A program made the translations under genes and the position numbers. Below are positions 12,060-24,200 of a stretch of 64,000 nucleotides of DNA, piece by piece; the stretch's first letter is position 1; each line of letters opens with the position of its first letter. Below the pieces are notes generated by a model. That model was not told the origin of the DNA. It saw only the letters and a list, made by a program, of their open reading frames with translations, and searched no databases. Source of the stretch: Drosophila pseudoobscura (lineage: Eukaryota > Arthropoda > Insecta > Diptera > Drosophilidae). Location of the stretch: NCBI RefSeq assembly GCF_009870125.1, contig NC_046683.1:48995869-49059868 (forward strand). The letters run 5' to 3'.

Positions 12060-13958
12060 TTAATCAATGCTCATTTTTGTTTTGTCCGGAAGATTCTTGC
12101 ATGGATGGCGCCCCATATTATTCTTTTTTGGAGGGGGAATGTGTTTTCCCTTTACTATACCAGTGCGAATTTCATATTCTTCCAAAGTCTCCCAAACCCC
12201 CACATTGCCGTCATCGTCGACAAATATCCTGCTCTGTATTTCCTCGGATTTCATTAACTGCAGCACTAAGAGGATCATATTGCACAAGAATACCAAGAGG
12301 GCTACAGCTGGAATGGCCAAAGTGTCCAGCGAGTGGGACACAATAAAGTTGACGGATGGCTTGGCGAGGTGGCTGTAGAGTTCGGGTTCGGTGATCAGAT
12401 GCTCCACGTACCACACGGCCGTCCTTATCGGTGGCATGGGACGTGTGCGGAACTTGACTTGAGCCTTGGAGACAGCATTGGTGATCGCCTTATTCTGGAG
12501 GACCTGCTTGAGGGTTCTGGCCATGGTCATCTCGAAGAAAGTGTTGGTCGGGAGCACGACTCCCAGATTGCGTTCCTCGATGCGCTGGGCATTCTGCGGG
12601 AGAAGGAGGATGGTAAATGGAAATATCAAAGAATCAAAGGACCTACATTGAACTGTTCAAGTATCAGGGGGATAACCAGGACGGGAATAGCATAGTGGAC
12701 GGCCTCTTGGAGGCTGAAGCTGTCGCCATGATTGAGGAAGCACTTCACCCTCGATTGGGCTGTGTATGAAAACATTTACATTTACAATCATTGACCTTAA
12801 AAGAGAATTAGGCGGAAAGACTTGCCTAGGATGTCCTGCTGCAGTCTTGCATCCACATGAAGGGTCAAAATATTGTCCATCTTTTCCGGCAGCTCATTCA
12901 CATTCTCCACATTCCAGATGAAGCCGTAGGTTACATAGCGCTCGGCCATGAGCAACACAGCCTTAGTCCCGATCCCGAAGAACAGATCAATATGCGGAAA
13001 ATTGATGTAGATAATGCCATCGATGAATTTATCCACGAACTTCTGAATATTCGGCGGTAGGGGCCTCGACTTGGTCCAAATGTGGAGTCCTCCCACTTCA
13101 ATCACGCTGGCTGGCAGATTCTGGGCGTAATCCAGGGTCGAGTGGGTATTGAGTAGCACCAGCTTTAGGGGTGGATAAACATGGTTTTTGCGGACTAAGG
13201 CGCCCCTGGTAATGGGATAAATATCGGTCCATCGAATTCTAAGGCAAAGACAGTCATTAGTGTTTTCTCAATCTATATAAATCTCCTGGAGATCTCACTA
13301 ACAATTTCTCCGCCAGATACAAGGCGCTGTTTTGGATGCGCCCTATAAAGTCCATGTTTTCGGGCAGCTGGCTTATAGGGTGTGGAATCTTTGCCACATT
13401 GATGGTGTCCTCGGCGCGGACCAGCGTCAATAGTTCCGATGTGAGCTTGCCGCCACTCACCCCCAGTATGGGGATTGAACGGTGCTTGGGCACCAGAGGT
13501 AGCAGACACTCCATGGTATTGGTGGCATCGGAGATGATCAGGTCCACGTCGGCTACCTCGTCGATCAGCTGGGCCCGCAACTTTGCCAGCACCGAGGACT
13601 CCATCACTGCTCGGCAGCTGCCCAAAGGAACCTCGTGCAGCACCATTAGCTGCTTCGCAGTAAAAACCGAGCTATACGAGGCCGTGCGACTGACGAAGTA
13701 CTTTTGCATCACATCGTAATCGTTGGGCAGCGAGAAGACTGTGATACCTTCTATATTTTTTGTTGGAACTGGAGCAGTGCTCAGAACTGTGAGACTGTGT
13801 CCGCGTTCGGCCAGGGTCTCGAAGAGGGGCTGCATCCATCCCGGATTGTTGTGGCGGGCAGTGCCCACGAGACATAGTATATTGCCTGCTTTTGTCTCCA
13901 TCGGCAGCCAAGTGAAGCTCATGACGAGCAGAGGCAGCAAGGAACACAACACGTTCAT
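12060..13958 (-). CDS. UDP-glycosyltransferase with a degenerate donor-binding signature
   Basis: UGTs transfer sugars from UDP-sugar to small lipophilic substrates in the ER lumen. Exons 13958-13303, 13238-12826, 12759-12647 and 12593-12060 give 571 residues. I chose the second in-frame ATG (13958) because it begins a clean signal peptide, MNVLCSLLPLLVMSF. A C-terminal membrane helix (LAIPAVALLVFLCNMILLVL) precedes a tail of about 65 residues, longer than usual. Intron 2 is GC-AG (donor GCAAGT at 12825). The donor-site signature is altered: the usual WxPQ block reads ARLQQDIL, HGG reads HGD, and the final D/N-Q pair reads EQ. The fold is clearly UGT; activity is doubtful. I do not recognise the exact family member. 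Confidence 0.88.
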
Positions 13959-14926
13959 GGTTCGATGTTCCTCGAACAATAGATTCACTTACCGAGTGGT
14001 CTAACAGTTTACGGTTGTGATACGATTTGAATGCAGTTAATGGTGATGATTCTTATCCAACATCCGTTTGCGTAAAATTTGGGGAATCGAAAAACTGAGA
14101 AGCAAGAGAGTAAAAATCTAGTTTCAAGCGAACACTGCTTGGAATGAGGGATTATTAACTGATTACTGGGATCCCAATTTCCCCAAAGTCATAGATCCGC
14201 CCTGGGACATGGATCTAAGAAACCTAAGATCTCCTTGTCGCTTTGAAAATCCGAATGCAAACTCATGAAAGGCACAAGTAAATCCCTTGAAGCCAATCCC
14301 CTGGCTATTCCAAAAAACCATCCCCATTACATTGGCTTTTAAATACATAATTATTTATTTTATTAAAAAAAAAATATATTTCTTAAGAATTATACAAAGA
14401 ACGGTCGTACTTTGCTAGAGGTTTCTTGGCAACGGGTGCTCATTCATTTATAAAAAAAAAACTTTCGCTATAATCTTAACAAGTCGCTTTACATTCAATG
14501 AACAGCTATTGGCAAAGAAACGTATCATGTATCGGGTTTAATCGTATCGTTTTTATCGTACATATTATGTGCTAAGGATTGGATAGCTGTGTTGCGATGG
14601 GGAGTGAGAGTGGGGCGGCGCGCTTTGTTTAATTACTTTTCGTTAATATGGCAAGATTAATACATGAAACGAATGCTCCTCCTCACTTCATCACTTTGCA
14701 GCACTTGTCAGAGTTGCATCTCACTTCAACACTTTACTTTGCAACACTCTACAATATTTGACAACACTTGTTTTCATTTGTTTGGGGAGCAGTGATGTGG
14801 TGGCTGTGAGTACCCCTAACGTATCTAGTTCTAGGCGCTAATTGCATACAAAATGTTCGTTTATAAATTAAGTTACATTTAAATGTGATTAAGCATTAAA
14901 TTAATTAACACAGATGTCGTTTTCTT

Positions 14927-14967
<41 letters not shown>

Positions 14968-15248
14968 TATAGAGCCATAGGGTGAGGAATCGATAGAGAG
15001 AGAGAATGTGATGCTAAAAGCGGGGATTATGTACATGGTTAATCTTAAGTGTTATTCTGAGGTTCTACGGTTAGTTTTGGTGCTTCATATGAGAGAGGCT
15101 CCACCAGGAGGCATAGCTTCGGCGAATGGGTCCACTGGGAGGCAGTGCTTCGGGAAGAGACTCGACCTTGGAGGCAGTGCTTCGGTGAGTAGGTGAATGG
15201 ATTAGCTGGAGGTGCACCCCCATCTGTAAGGACACTACTGGGCGGACA
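13959..15248. other. UGT upstream region and long 3' UTR of the cuticle gene
   Basis: No coding exon found. A TG microsatellite lies at about 14930-14960. A minus-strand AATAAA (plus-strand TTTATT at 14354-14359) would end the cuticle gene transcript and give a 3' UTR of about 0.9 kb. The part from about 13.96 to 14.2 kb is the UGT 5' flank. Confidence 0.5.
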
Positions 15249-18200
15249 CTACTCGTTCACCAGCTGCGCGGGTCCCGGCTCATCGTAGGGCGCTCCATTC
15301 GCACCCACGTACTGATTGTTGTTCCTGTGGACGAAGCCTCGTCCCGGCGAGGCATTGTAGTAGACCACGCGACGGATGCCGAAGGGATCAACGTAGCCGA
15401 AGCTGCCGGCTCGCTTCCCATCCGCCGCGCTCGTCTCCTCCTCGTGGTACTGCTTCGGGAGGACATAGCGGAATCCGTTCCTGGTGACGCCCACACCATC
15501 GTATCCCGCGGCACTGAGCTCGTCCAAGTGATTGCTCTGCACCGGACGCAGGCGGCGGCGGTAGGCTCGGGATGGGAGCGGTGGCAGTAGTGCAGCCTCC
15601 AGGGAATTAACCTCCAGCGGAGAATTGGGCGAGTAGTATCCATACCCACTGTTGGAGGATGAGGGTGCATACCCACTCGTGGATAGCGTGGGTGAGGGCG
15701 CATAATTATACCCAGAGGCAACAGAAGGTGGGGCAACAGAAGGCGGTGCAGCAAAAGGCGCTGGAGCGGAAAATCCATAGGAGTCCCCTGCAGCAATGGG
15801 CGATGGAGTGCTCGCCACAATCCCAATGGCAGTGGGACGCGGACGCAGGCGGCGTCTATGCGGTGATCCCAAGGGTGGCAGCATTGAGAGTAGAGGCGGC
15901 TGGGGAGTCGTGGAGCTGATCACCGATCCGAATCGTCCGTGGCCAAAGTCCCGATCCGCCTCTGCATCATACACGTTTATGGCATTGAGGCCATTGTCCA
16001 CGGGCTCTGAATTTGGCTGAATGTGCACCAGGGGCGAGTGCTGACCGGACAATAGCTGGCCCCTTGCCCGAGGCAGCTCGTCTGGATAGTGATCGAATCC
16101 CAGCTGGGACTGCGGCTGGATCTTGGCCGCCTCTTCTGGCGGCAAATAGTTCAGCTTTCCCACTCCTGAATCCACCAGCGGATCCAAGTCAAGCTGCAAA
16201 TCCCGAGGAGGTGATTGAGTGGTAGTCGAAGTGGTGGAACTAACGTAGCCATAGGCGGGCCTTTGGTAGCCGCCAAATGTGTTTCTCGAACCAGAACCAG
16301 AACCAGAAGAACCACCATCGACCAGAATGCCCGATTGCGCAGGCGCTGACTTGGTGGATTTGATGGCATCCTGTGGGGCAAACGAATCGTGAGAGGGGTT
16401 AAGGGGAGAGCGGGAGCATAGACCTACCTCAATGGGACGTCCCTGGCCCACATAGATGGTCTTGGACTTGAGGATCCTATAGCCCTGTTTGTCGGCTATG
16501 TAGTCCTTCTGCCGCAGATACCCTGCCGCATCGATCCATGCCTCAGTGCCTGTCAGGGGGCGATGAAAGCAAACAAAAAGGTGAATGACCATCATTTATG
16601 GTATTGCTGCAGTCCACTCACCTATGACAGTGCCATCCTGGAGACGCTTCTCCTTCCGGAACTGTCCGTTGTCCGTCTGGAAGCGGAAATACCGCTCGGG
16701 CCCCTCGTCCGTCTGGATGTGGTACTGACTGGAGCTGGGACTTTGGCTGGCTCCAATCCCCGAAGTAAACGCTGCCAGGGCAACGAATGCCAGCAGCTGC
16801 AAGAAAGCGTTAATGTCGTTGATTAGTAAAAACTGCTCCAAATGGGGGGACTGGACAAACAAATAGCATCCGTAGACAGCTGCCTCGAGCCCCCAAAGAG
16901 GCAGCAGTCAATCAGTCGGTGGCTTTCCGGTGGGGCAGCTTTTAGGGGCAGGCACGTTTCAGAGTCAAGGTGACAGAGTTGCAGTTTCTGCTGCTGTTGC
17001 TGCTGCTGCTGCTGTTGTTGTTGTTGTGCAACATGTAACATACAACTTGCAGCAGCAGCAGAGCTGCGTGCGGAAACGCGGCATGTGAAAGTGTTTTTGC
17101 AGCAACCGGTTCACCACTGCGTATGCGTTATGCAGATGAGATTTCGACTGGGATTGGCTCACGGTTAAGGTTGACTGCCGCATTAAGATTCTTTTGGCCA
17201 ATTATTCTACCACCCGCACGTTTCAGCATTACGCTGCTCATTCCGTCATAAATATCATCAACATCTCCAAAAAAGGCAGTGGGAGGAGTACTCTAAGTCG
17301 AGACTGGAGGCTAATTTTCGACTACGCTGACATTTTTATTATAATTTCGTGCTCGTTACCCGCTTATTATTCATCTACCGGCGACTCTCCCTCCATTCTG
17401 GCAACTTATGGCGCTTTAATTAATTGTTGAAACACATTTATTTCGGAATAATTGAACCGCAAAGAATGAACTTCCTTTAATGGCGGGGTCGGAACATTGC
17501 TCTGCCTTTTGCTTTGGCAGATATGCTCCTACATGCAAATACCCTTATTGATTTATGGCCATAATGACTAACACCTGTCACAGGTAACACTATCCATCAT
17601 TAATTACGGTTTGCACAAAGAAATATCATCGATTACATCAGCGGGAGAGAAGAAAGGTGTCTGTCTGAAAGTCCAACACTTTCTTTAATTTGTTTTTCGG
17701 GGAAGTGATGGAAGGAATGAATTGTACATTCATTGGGTATTATTCCCTAATTGATATACGTTTGTATATCTCTACCTCTTTTTTGCAACAGAAACGAAAG
17801 GTACTTGCCAGGCATACTCAATCTCTTAATCAACATCCATGAAAGATACAGCCACAGATATATTTCGAAGATCCAAAAAGTTAACTTTAAGGGGAAGTTG
17901 TAGGGGAAGTTTCTTGTAGGTTAATTCCCATCATCATCTACAGAAGAAAGGGTATACGTAGATCCCTTTGCTACAGTTTTATCTCCTTCACTTTCTCATA
18001 GACAAGAAGCCACTCACAATTACTCATAATTCGCTAGGTATTCGCGTGTTAAGAGCCAGCATCCATCAGAGTTTGAGATTTATTAAATCAGCTAACGCAA
18101 TGAAATAAATTGCCAACAAATTATTGCGGCCATTTCCGCTGTCTATGGCCAAAACGAGAGTAAAAGTGGCAGCCAACGTGGAGCGTGGAGGCTCCCTCAA

Positions 18201-21200
18201 TGGAGTGCCAGAGCCAGAGACCCCCCCGATATGGCAGACATCCAGTTACCCAACCGGTTGGCGGCTACCCCAACGCGGACTCCAGTGCGGGATCGGGCCG
18301 AGCCTGGAGCTGTAGCAACATATGTTGCAGCTAAAGCTGTTGTTGTTGTTGTTGATGTTGTGGCAGTGTCTGCGGTTACGTGAGAATCGCTGGAGACGAC
18401 TCCCGGCAAAAGCGGACTCCTTTTGGGCGCGAGAGTGTGGTGCGCGCCTTAAAACCCAAAGAAAAAAACAAAATCAAAAGTGGAAAATCACGTTTTCCTT
18501 TGGCGCGCAATTTTGTTACACTACAAGGCACCTTGTACCCTGGCCCAGAAGAGTATAATGATTTTGAGGAGGTGTTTACCATAAAGAGGAGGAATATATA
18601 GTACATTACTTCCTATTCAAACATATAATATATATATGTATTTTCTTTATTCATTATTGATAAAAATAGTCGATTTCTTTGGAGATCGCAATGCTATCTG
18701 GCTGTAACTTTCCACAGATCTTTATTTTTCTCATGCAAAGGTCTTGGTCTTGGCCAAGACCGAATTACTATATCCTACAGCTTTGCCTTAAACTGTATCA
18801 TATACATCTTCCAAAAGCACTATTCCTAAAGGGTATCTCAAACTTCTTCCTCGAACGGTAGCCTTCCTTTCTTCTAGTTGTTTTGGTGGTGGCTGCCGCT
18901 TGTCGAAATGGTAACACAAAAAACAAAAAACCAACTAATGTTGCGCAACAATCTCCCCCGCTCCATAAACCTTCCCCCTTCTCAGTACCACCCCTCCCTC
19001 CTTCTGTAATTTACGCAACATCTCAAATTGCCCCAAAAGCTGACCCCAAAATAAGAAAAAAAAAACTCAAAAAACTGAACAAAGAATTCTGCAAAAAAAA
19101 TGTTAGAAACAAAGCCATAATTTGGGGGCCCCCCCGGCACGGCACCAACTCTGCCCCACGAATGACCTTCACTGCCCCACTGCTCACAGTTTTTTAATTA
19201 AAATTCACTTCAATTATGATCCGTTTGCTCTGAATTTACTGGAGCAGACCAGACCAGAGCAGATCAGACCCATGGGATAGTTGTACGATGATAAATGATC
19301 CAAGGAAAATGGCAATTCGATGGCTGCCTGCATTCTGAGCACGAACAAAGAGCTAATGAAGCCCCAAAGCCCCTTTCAAATCGATACGGTTTCATAGCAA
19401 AACTCATGTGGCTATCGCATTGGATTCGGACTCGGGGTTTGAGATTCAGGTTTGGTTTGCGTTTTGGGTTGGTTCCGATTGAGTTTTTGGGGAGTGTTTT
19501 GTGTTTTGCATACTCGCCATCGCCATCTCGCTGGGAGAGTGCATGTTTCGATGGGTTTTCGTTTCCCAGTTTACACATAATTAATGCGGCGGATGAATGC
19601 TTCCGGCATGGTGAGTGCAGTCATGAATCATGTGGCATGAAAACCCATAGAAAATATCAGGCAATGTAATCTAGTTTAGGATGGTCATAAAAATTGGGGA
19701 AAACACCAAAATGATTCACTCATTGAAAATATGCTTCCCTTCCCTCAAAGTTCAAGCAGTTTTTGTTTGTCATCACGGATTTTGGTGAATAAAAACTATA
19801 AGTGTATATAATTTAAGAAGTAATTATGGGACATTTCGGTTGGAATTCAAGGAAAATGTGACACAAGAAATATCTAGCTCGAGGCACAAACTTTGTAGAA
19901 AAACCAAGCTGATTAATTTAAATAATGATCCTCCCAAACAATTCCAAACAAATAATTTTCATAGCACAACTAAGACTATAATTCTATATAATTTATAAGA
20001 TAATCATGGGATTCAAAGATATGATTCATTTGTCTACGAACCACAGAAAAATGTATTTACATGCCTAAACGGAAGACTTAAGGAACAAACTGGGCAATAA
20101 GGAAGCCAGATCTTTGGTGGAAATTACAATTTCCAATAAGTTAAGAAATATTTATGACATTATAAGCAAGAATTCAAAAATCATATGACAAGCCCACACA
20201 AATTAAAGAAAAGTGAACTATTTAAAGGCTAGAATCTTCAATGATTCATTTGCCATACAACTCCCTTGAAAACATTTCGCTTTGAACAGACATTGAGCAA
20301 TGCTCTGCTGATCATCCAAGCAAATAATAATTTCTAATTGCTTACATTCCATATATGACATCAACAGCAGCAACAACAGCAACAACAGCAGCAGCATTCA
20401 GCGAAACCCGAGACTATAGATTCAACTAATGAAACATTTCATTAGACACAAACGATTCCAAGAATGTGACCCACAACAGCATCAGCAGCAGCAGAAACAA
20501 CTATTGAATTACACTTGGATCCATGCCGAAAGAGATTCGGGTTGGAGGAGAGAGAAACACCCACATAGTACGATGACTGAAAGACAGACAGACAGACCCC
20601 GCTGTCAGATTTCGAGCAGAGCCGCTGATTTTTCGGCGGTGGCAAGCAGCTGTGTGGCAGCCAAAATTGTATTAAATTTCATTAGATCTTTGACTTTTTG
20701 TAACTGCAAAAATAAACGAAGAAAAAAGCGCCTGGCCTTTTTTGGTCAACGAATTTTTTGGCTGCGGCACTTCCTGTTTGTCTTGGGGCACCACCAAAAA
20801 ACAAAAAACAAAAAACAAAAACAAACACTGCGAGTATAGAGAAATAGTGTAAGCGGTTATACAATTGAGTTGAATGCTGAACCATGCCTTAGCTGTTAAG
20901 GCTTCAACTATGGTTTCAGTAACAGAGTGTGGGCTTTCGTAGAACCCGCCCCTCAATCAAATCAGCCACGCAGCGTTCGCAGAGAGCTGCCTGCTGTCCG
21001 CTGCTTGTCTTGTTTGTTCCATTCAAAAGCCATTCAATCAGATCGGATTCTAAAGAGATTCGTACGCCTTCGAGTGATCTGTTCCATAGTCCGGTCGCCT
21101 GCATTTGTTGCTAACGTAACCCAGTTTTCCATTAGCCAGCTGCTGTCCAATGCTAATTCTTATAAATACGAGTAACACTTCTCAGATTCTTCTCTTTAGC

Positions 21201-24200
21201 ATCAGGCCAAACCCATTCGGAAGGCAAACTTGCATCACATCTCAGTTGTGGCCAAGCTGAGGGTATCCCCCATTCGATTTGCATCAGAGATTGGACTCGA
21301 AACACTGACTGGCAGGCAGTAGCATTGCATCATATCCCCAGCTGCTCTCCATATTTGTGGCACTTGGGGTGTGATACCTGCAGCCGCCACAAAGAGTGTT
21401 GTGTTGCGTGAATGCTGCGAGTGTTACGAGTGTGTTATGGGATGTTATGGGTGTTATGGGTTGTAAAGTGTGAAATCCGCATAGCTCTCTAGCAGTCACG
21501 CATGCCTTTGAGTAGAACAGAATTGCCCCAAACATAGAATTGATATGATAATCATGCAATTGCCATGCATTGGACTGACTGTCAATTGTCAGTGGGGGCT
21601 GTCAAAACAAATGTTCATCATAAAAATTATTGAAGCACAAATGGTAATGTGTGTGTTGCGGTTGTGTATGGTAATGCAGGCCCGATGCAAGCATGCCTCA
21701 AGGTCATCCAGAAGCGACGAACGTGGGCGGACGGCACACACCTCTAGAGCTTTGAACCCCTGAAGCAGTAGCGAAGCGGCGCTTCCGACAGTTTTCATCC
21801 ATTTTTACATGACACATTTATGGAAAAACGTTGCATAATGAACACTAATGGAAGTGCGTTGCATAATGGGGCCACAAGAATGGCAGACAGAGCTTTGTGT
21901 TCTGTGCCCAATTTTTCGAGGCGTGAAAGAGGCATGATTGGGCCGGGCCGTTGTGTAATGGGCCCCCTGATGAAGGTCGACATTGCCATTAGGCGGAGAG
22001 CAAAAGCAGAAGCAGTAGCAGCACCAGTGGCAGTGGCAGAGTGTGGTATCCAAGTGGAAAATTCATTCGATGTGACGCTGACTCTGACTCTGACTCATCC
22101 TCCTGTGTCTTTTGGCAAGTTCGTGTCTTGAGTCTTTTGTTATTCGTTTTGGTTTTTCGCGCACTTCGCGCTTCGTCGCCAGAAATGTTTCCGCAATTTT
22201 TGGCACTGCACTTGGCAGCTCTTTGGCAGCCCTACTGTCCCTCCGGTTTTGCTCCAATTTGTCACAGTTTGGCGCCCAACCTCCGCCCCAAAAGAAGTGG
22301 ATTTGGGGCCACAGTAACGAAACGAAACGAAACCAAACCAAATCGAACTGAACCGTTGGTTGGCTGGCCAACGGTTGACATTCGGCCCCAAAAGAGAGTG
22401 AAAGCTGCACGAAGAGCTGCCGCTGCCGCTGCCGCTGCCACTGCCACTGCCACTACCGCTGTTGCTGCCTGCCATCGAATTAAGTTTCAGATCAGGCTCC
22501 AACTGCTGCTGGCACTTCGATCCGTCGACATGGGCCAATGCAAGTTGTTTCATTGCTCGCCTCGCTCGCTCGTGTTTTAATTTTCGTGTTGTTCAAAGTC
22601 GATTTTCATTGTCAGCCACGGGATGGGGTGGAAGGGGTGTGTGAACCGTGCGGGCATGCAACTGTTTGCTGGGCTTCTTCTTTTTTAGTGCCGCACAAAA
22701 ATGCTAAACCGTATTTCATAATTGCGCCTAGCACTTGGAGCACTTGGAGCACTCGCGATGCACACATATTAAGCGAAATTAATCACAGTAATTGGTGGCA
22801 ACAGCTCTGGCTTTGGCTTTGGCTTTGGTTGTGGCTCTGTTTTGTGGGCTCTTACTTGAGCTGCGTGTAAATGAACTCCGTCTGGCGCGTAGCAAACAGC
22901 TGTGGGAAAAGCACTTTTGGCAGCAGAGCTGAGGCGCCATCTGTGTCAGCGTTATATGCAAAAAAATTCCTAAAAAGCCAACGCCAAACTATGTCTAATA
23001 ATTGTGTGTTTACTTTCGAAATCGAAATGCTGATGGTGATGGTAATAGGAATTGGAAAATTGTGGAAAAAGGGCCAGGCCATGCCATGCCCCAGTGGCGG
23101 CAGCTGACTTTGGCATACTTTCGTTGCCATGCCAAATGATTAGCATCTGTGGAACTCTGCAGCGCCTGCAGCTACTCCTCCTTCAGCTTCTGCTCCTCTC
23201 ATCTGGCATTCAGCTCATGCCACATGCGTGGGACTCCACTGAAATATGGGTACCCATACCCATACCCATACGAGTGTGTTTCTCTGGCGACATTGTTTCG
23301 CGCTGTCAGTTCTTGTGTGGGCATTATGTCTGGGTTGCCTCGTTTGCAGTCTTACAAAAGCCAACTGGCAGCTTGTTGGCAGTTGAAACTGTCAGTTTTG
23401 TTGGGCGACAGACAGCCAAATGGAATAATAGAAAGAGCTGGATCTAGTAGAAGGATTCCTTAGATATCGATATAGTTCGAAGCGGTATTCTGTCACATAT
23501 CAATTGATAGAAGTATTCCTTACAAATCAGTTCACTTCTATGGCTTATTATAGCTTTATTAGCACCCCCAGAACATCACCATCATCATCTGGTGTTGCGC
23601 TTCCCACATCACTCACTCGGCGAATGGCTGACCCGTCCCCTCCCCCGCGATAGTTATGGCTGTGACCCGCCTTTGGATCCGCTTCCCATTCAGTGGCAAA
23701 AAACAGCAGCTGTCTCTAATTTGTTTTAAAAGCCATTAAAAAAAGTGCAAAAATATATTCTGCGAGATCTCTATCTTCAAGGCGCATAAGGGGGCAAAAT
23801 CGTGTGAACCACACGGAATACCCAGAATCGAGTCAAATTAGCCAGCTCTATCCATCAAAAGGAATTGGGTCACTGATCTATAAATATTATACGGAATTTC
23901 TTCAAAAAGTTGCAGCATCATTGGCCAAAAATGTATGCGTGAAATGCAGAAAACAAAACGCCAAAGATAAAAGCCTAAGGCTAAGGCGGTTATCCCATTG
24001 GAAATGATATTTAATAATATGTAATTGTGAAATGAAAAACATGAGAAACAGAAATCAGTCGCAGACGAACGAAGCTATACTCGTATATCACATCTGCGGG
24101 AGAGTTCATGCGTCCATTTTTGGGAGGGGGGAAACTTGCATAATTACTGGACGCTGTAGAGGTGTCCGTCTTTGGTGTCTGTCTATATGTCTTTGGGGCT

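Noticed and set aside
14930-14960. TG microsatellite, also those at 3510, 59586 and the AAT run at 36063
   Set aside because: Ordinary simple repeats with no sign of CRISPR-like or satellite organisation.
18520-18600. Stretch with CCTTGTACCCTGG and TATAATGATTTTG resembling fly dispersed-repeat sequence
   Set aside because: Too short, with no terminal repeats or coding remnant, to name an element.
22041-22580. 179-codon frame in the cuticle gene intron
   Set aside because: Composition follows GCTGCC and GAAACC repeats, no domain, and other frames are open over the same span.
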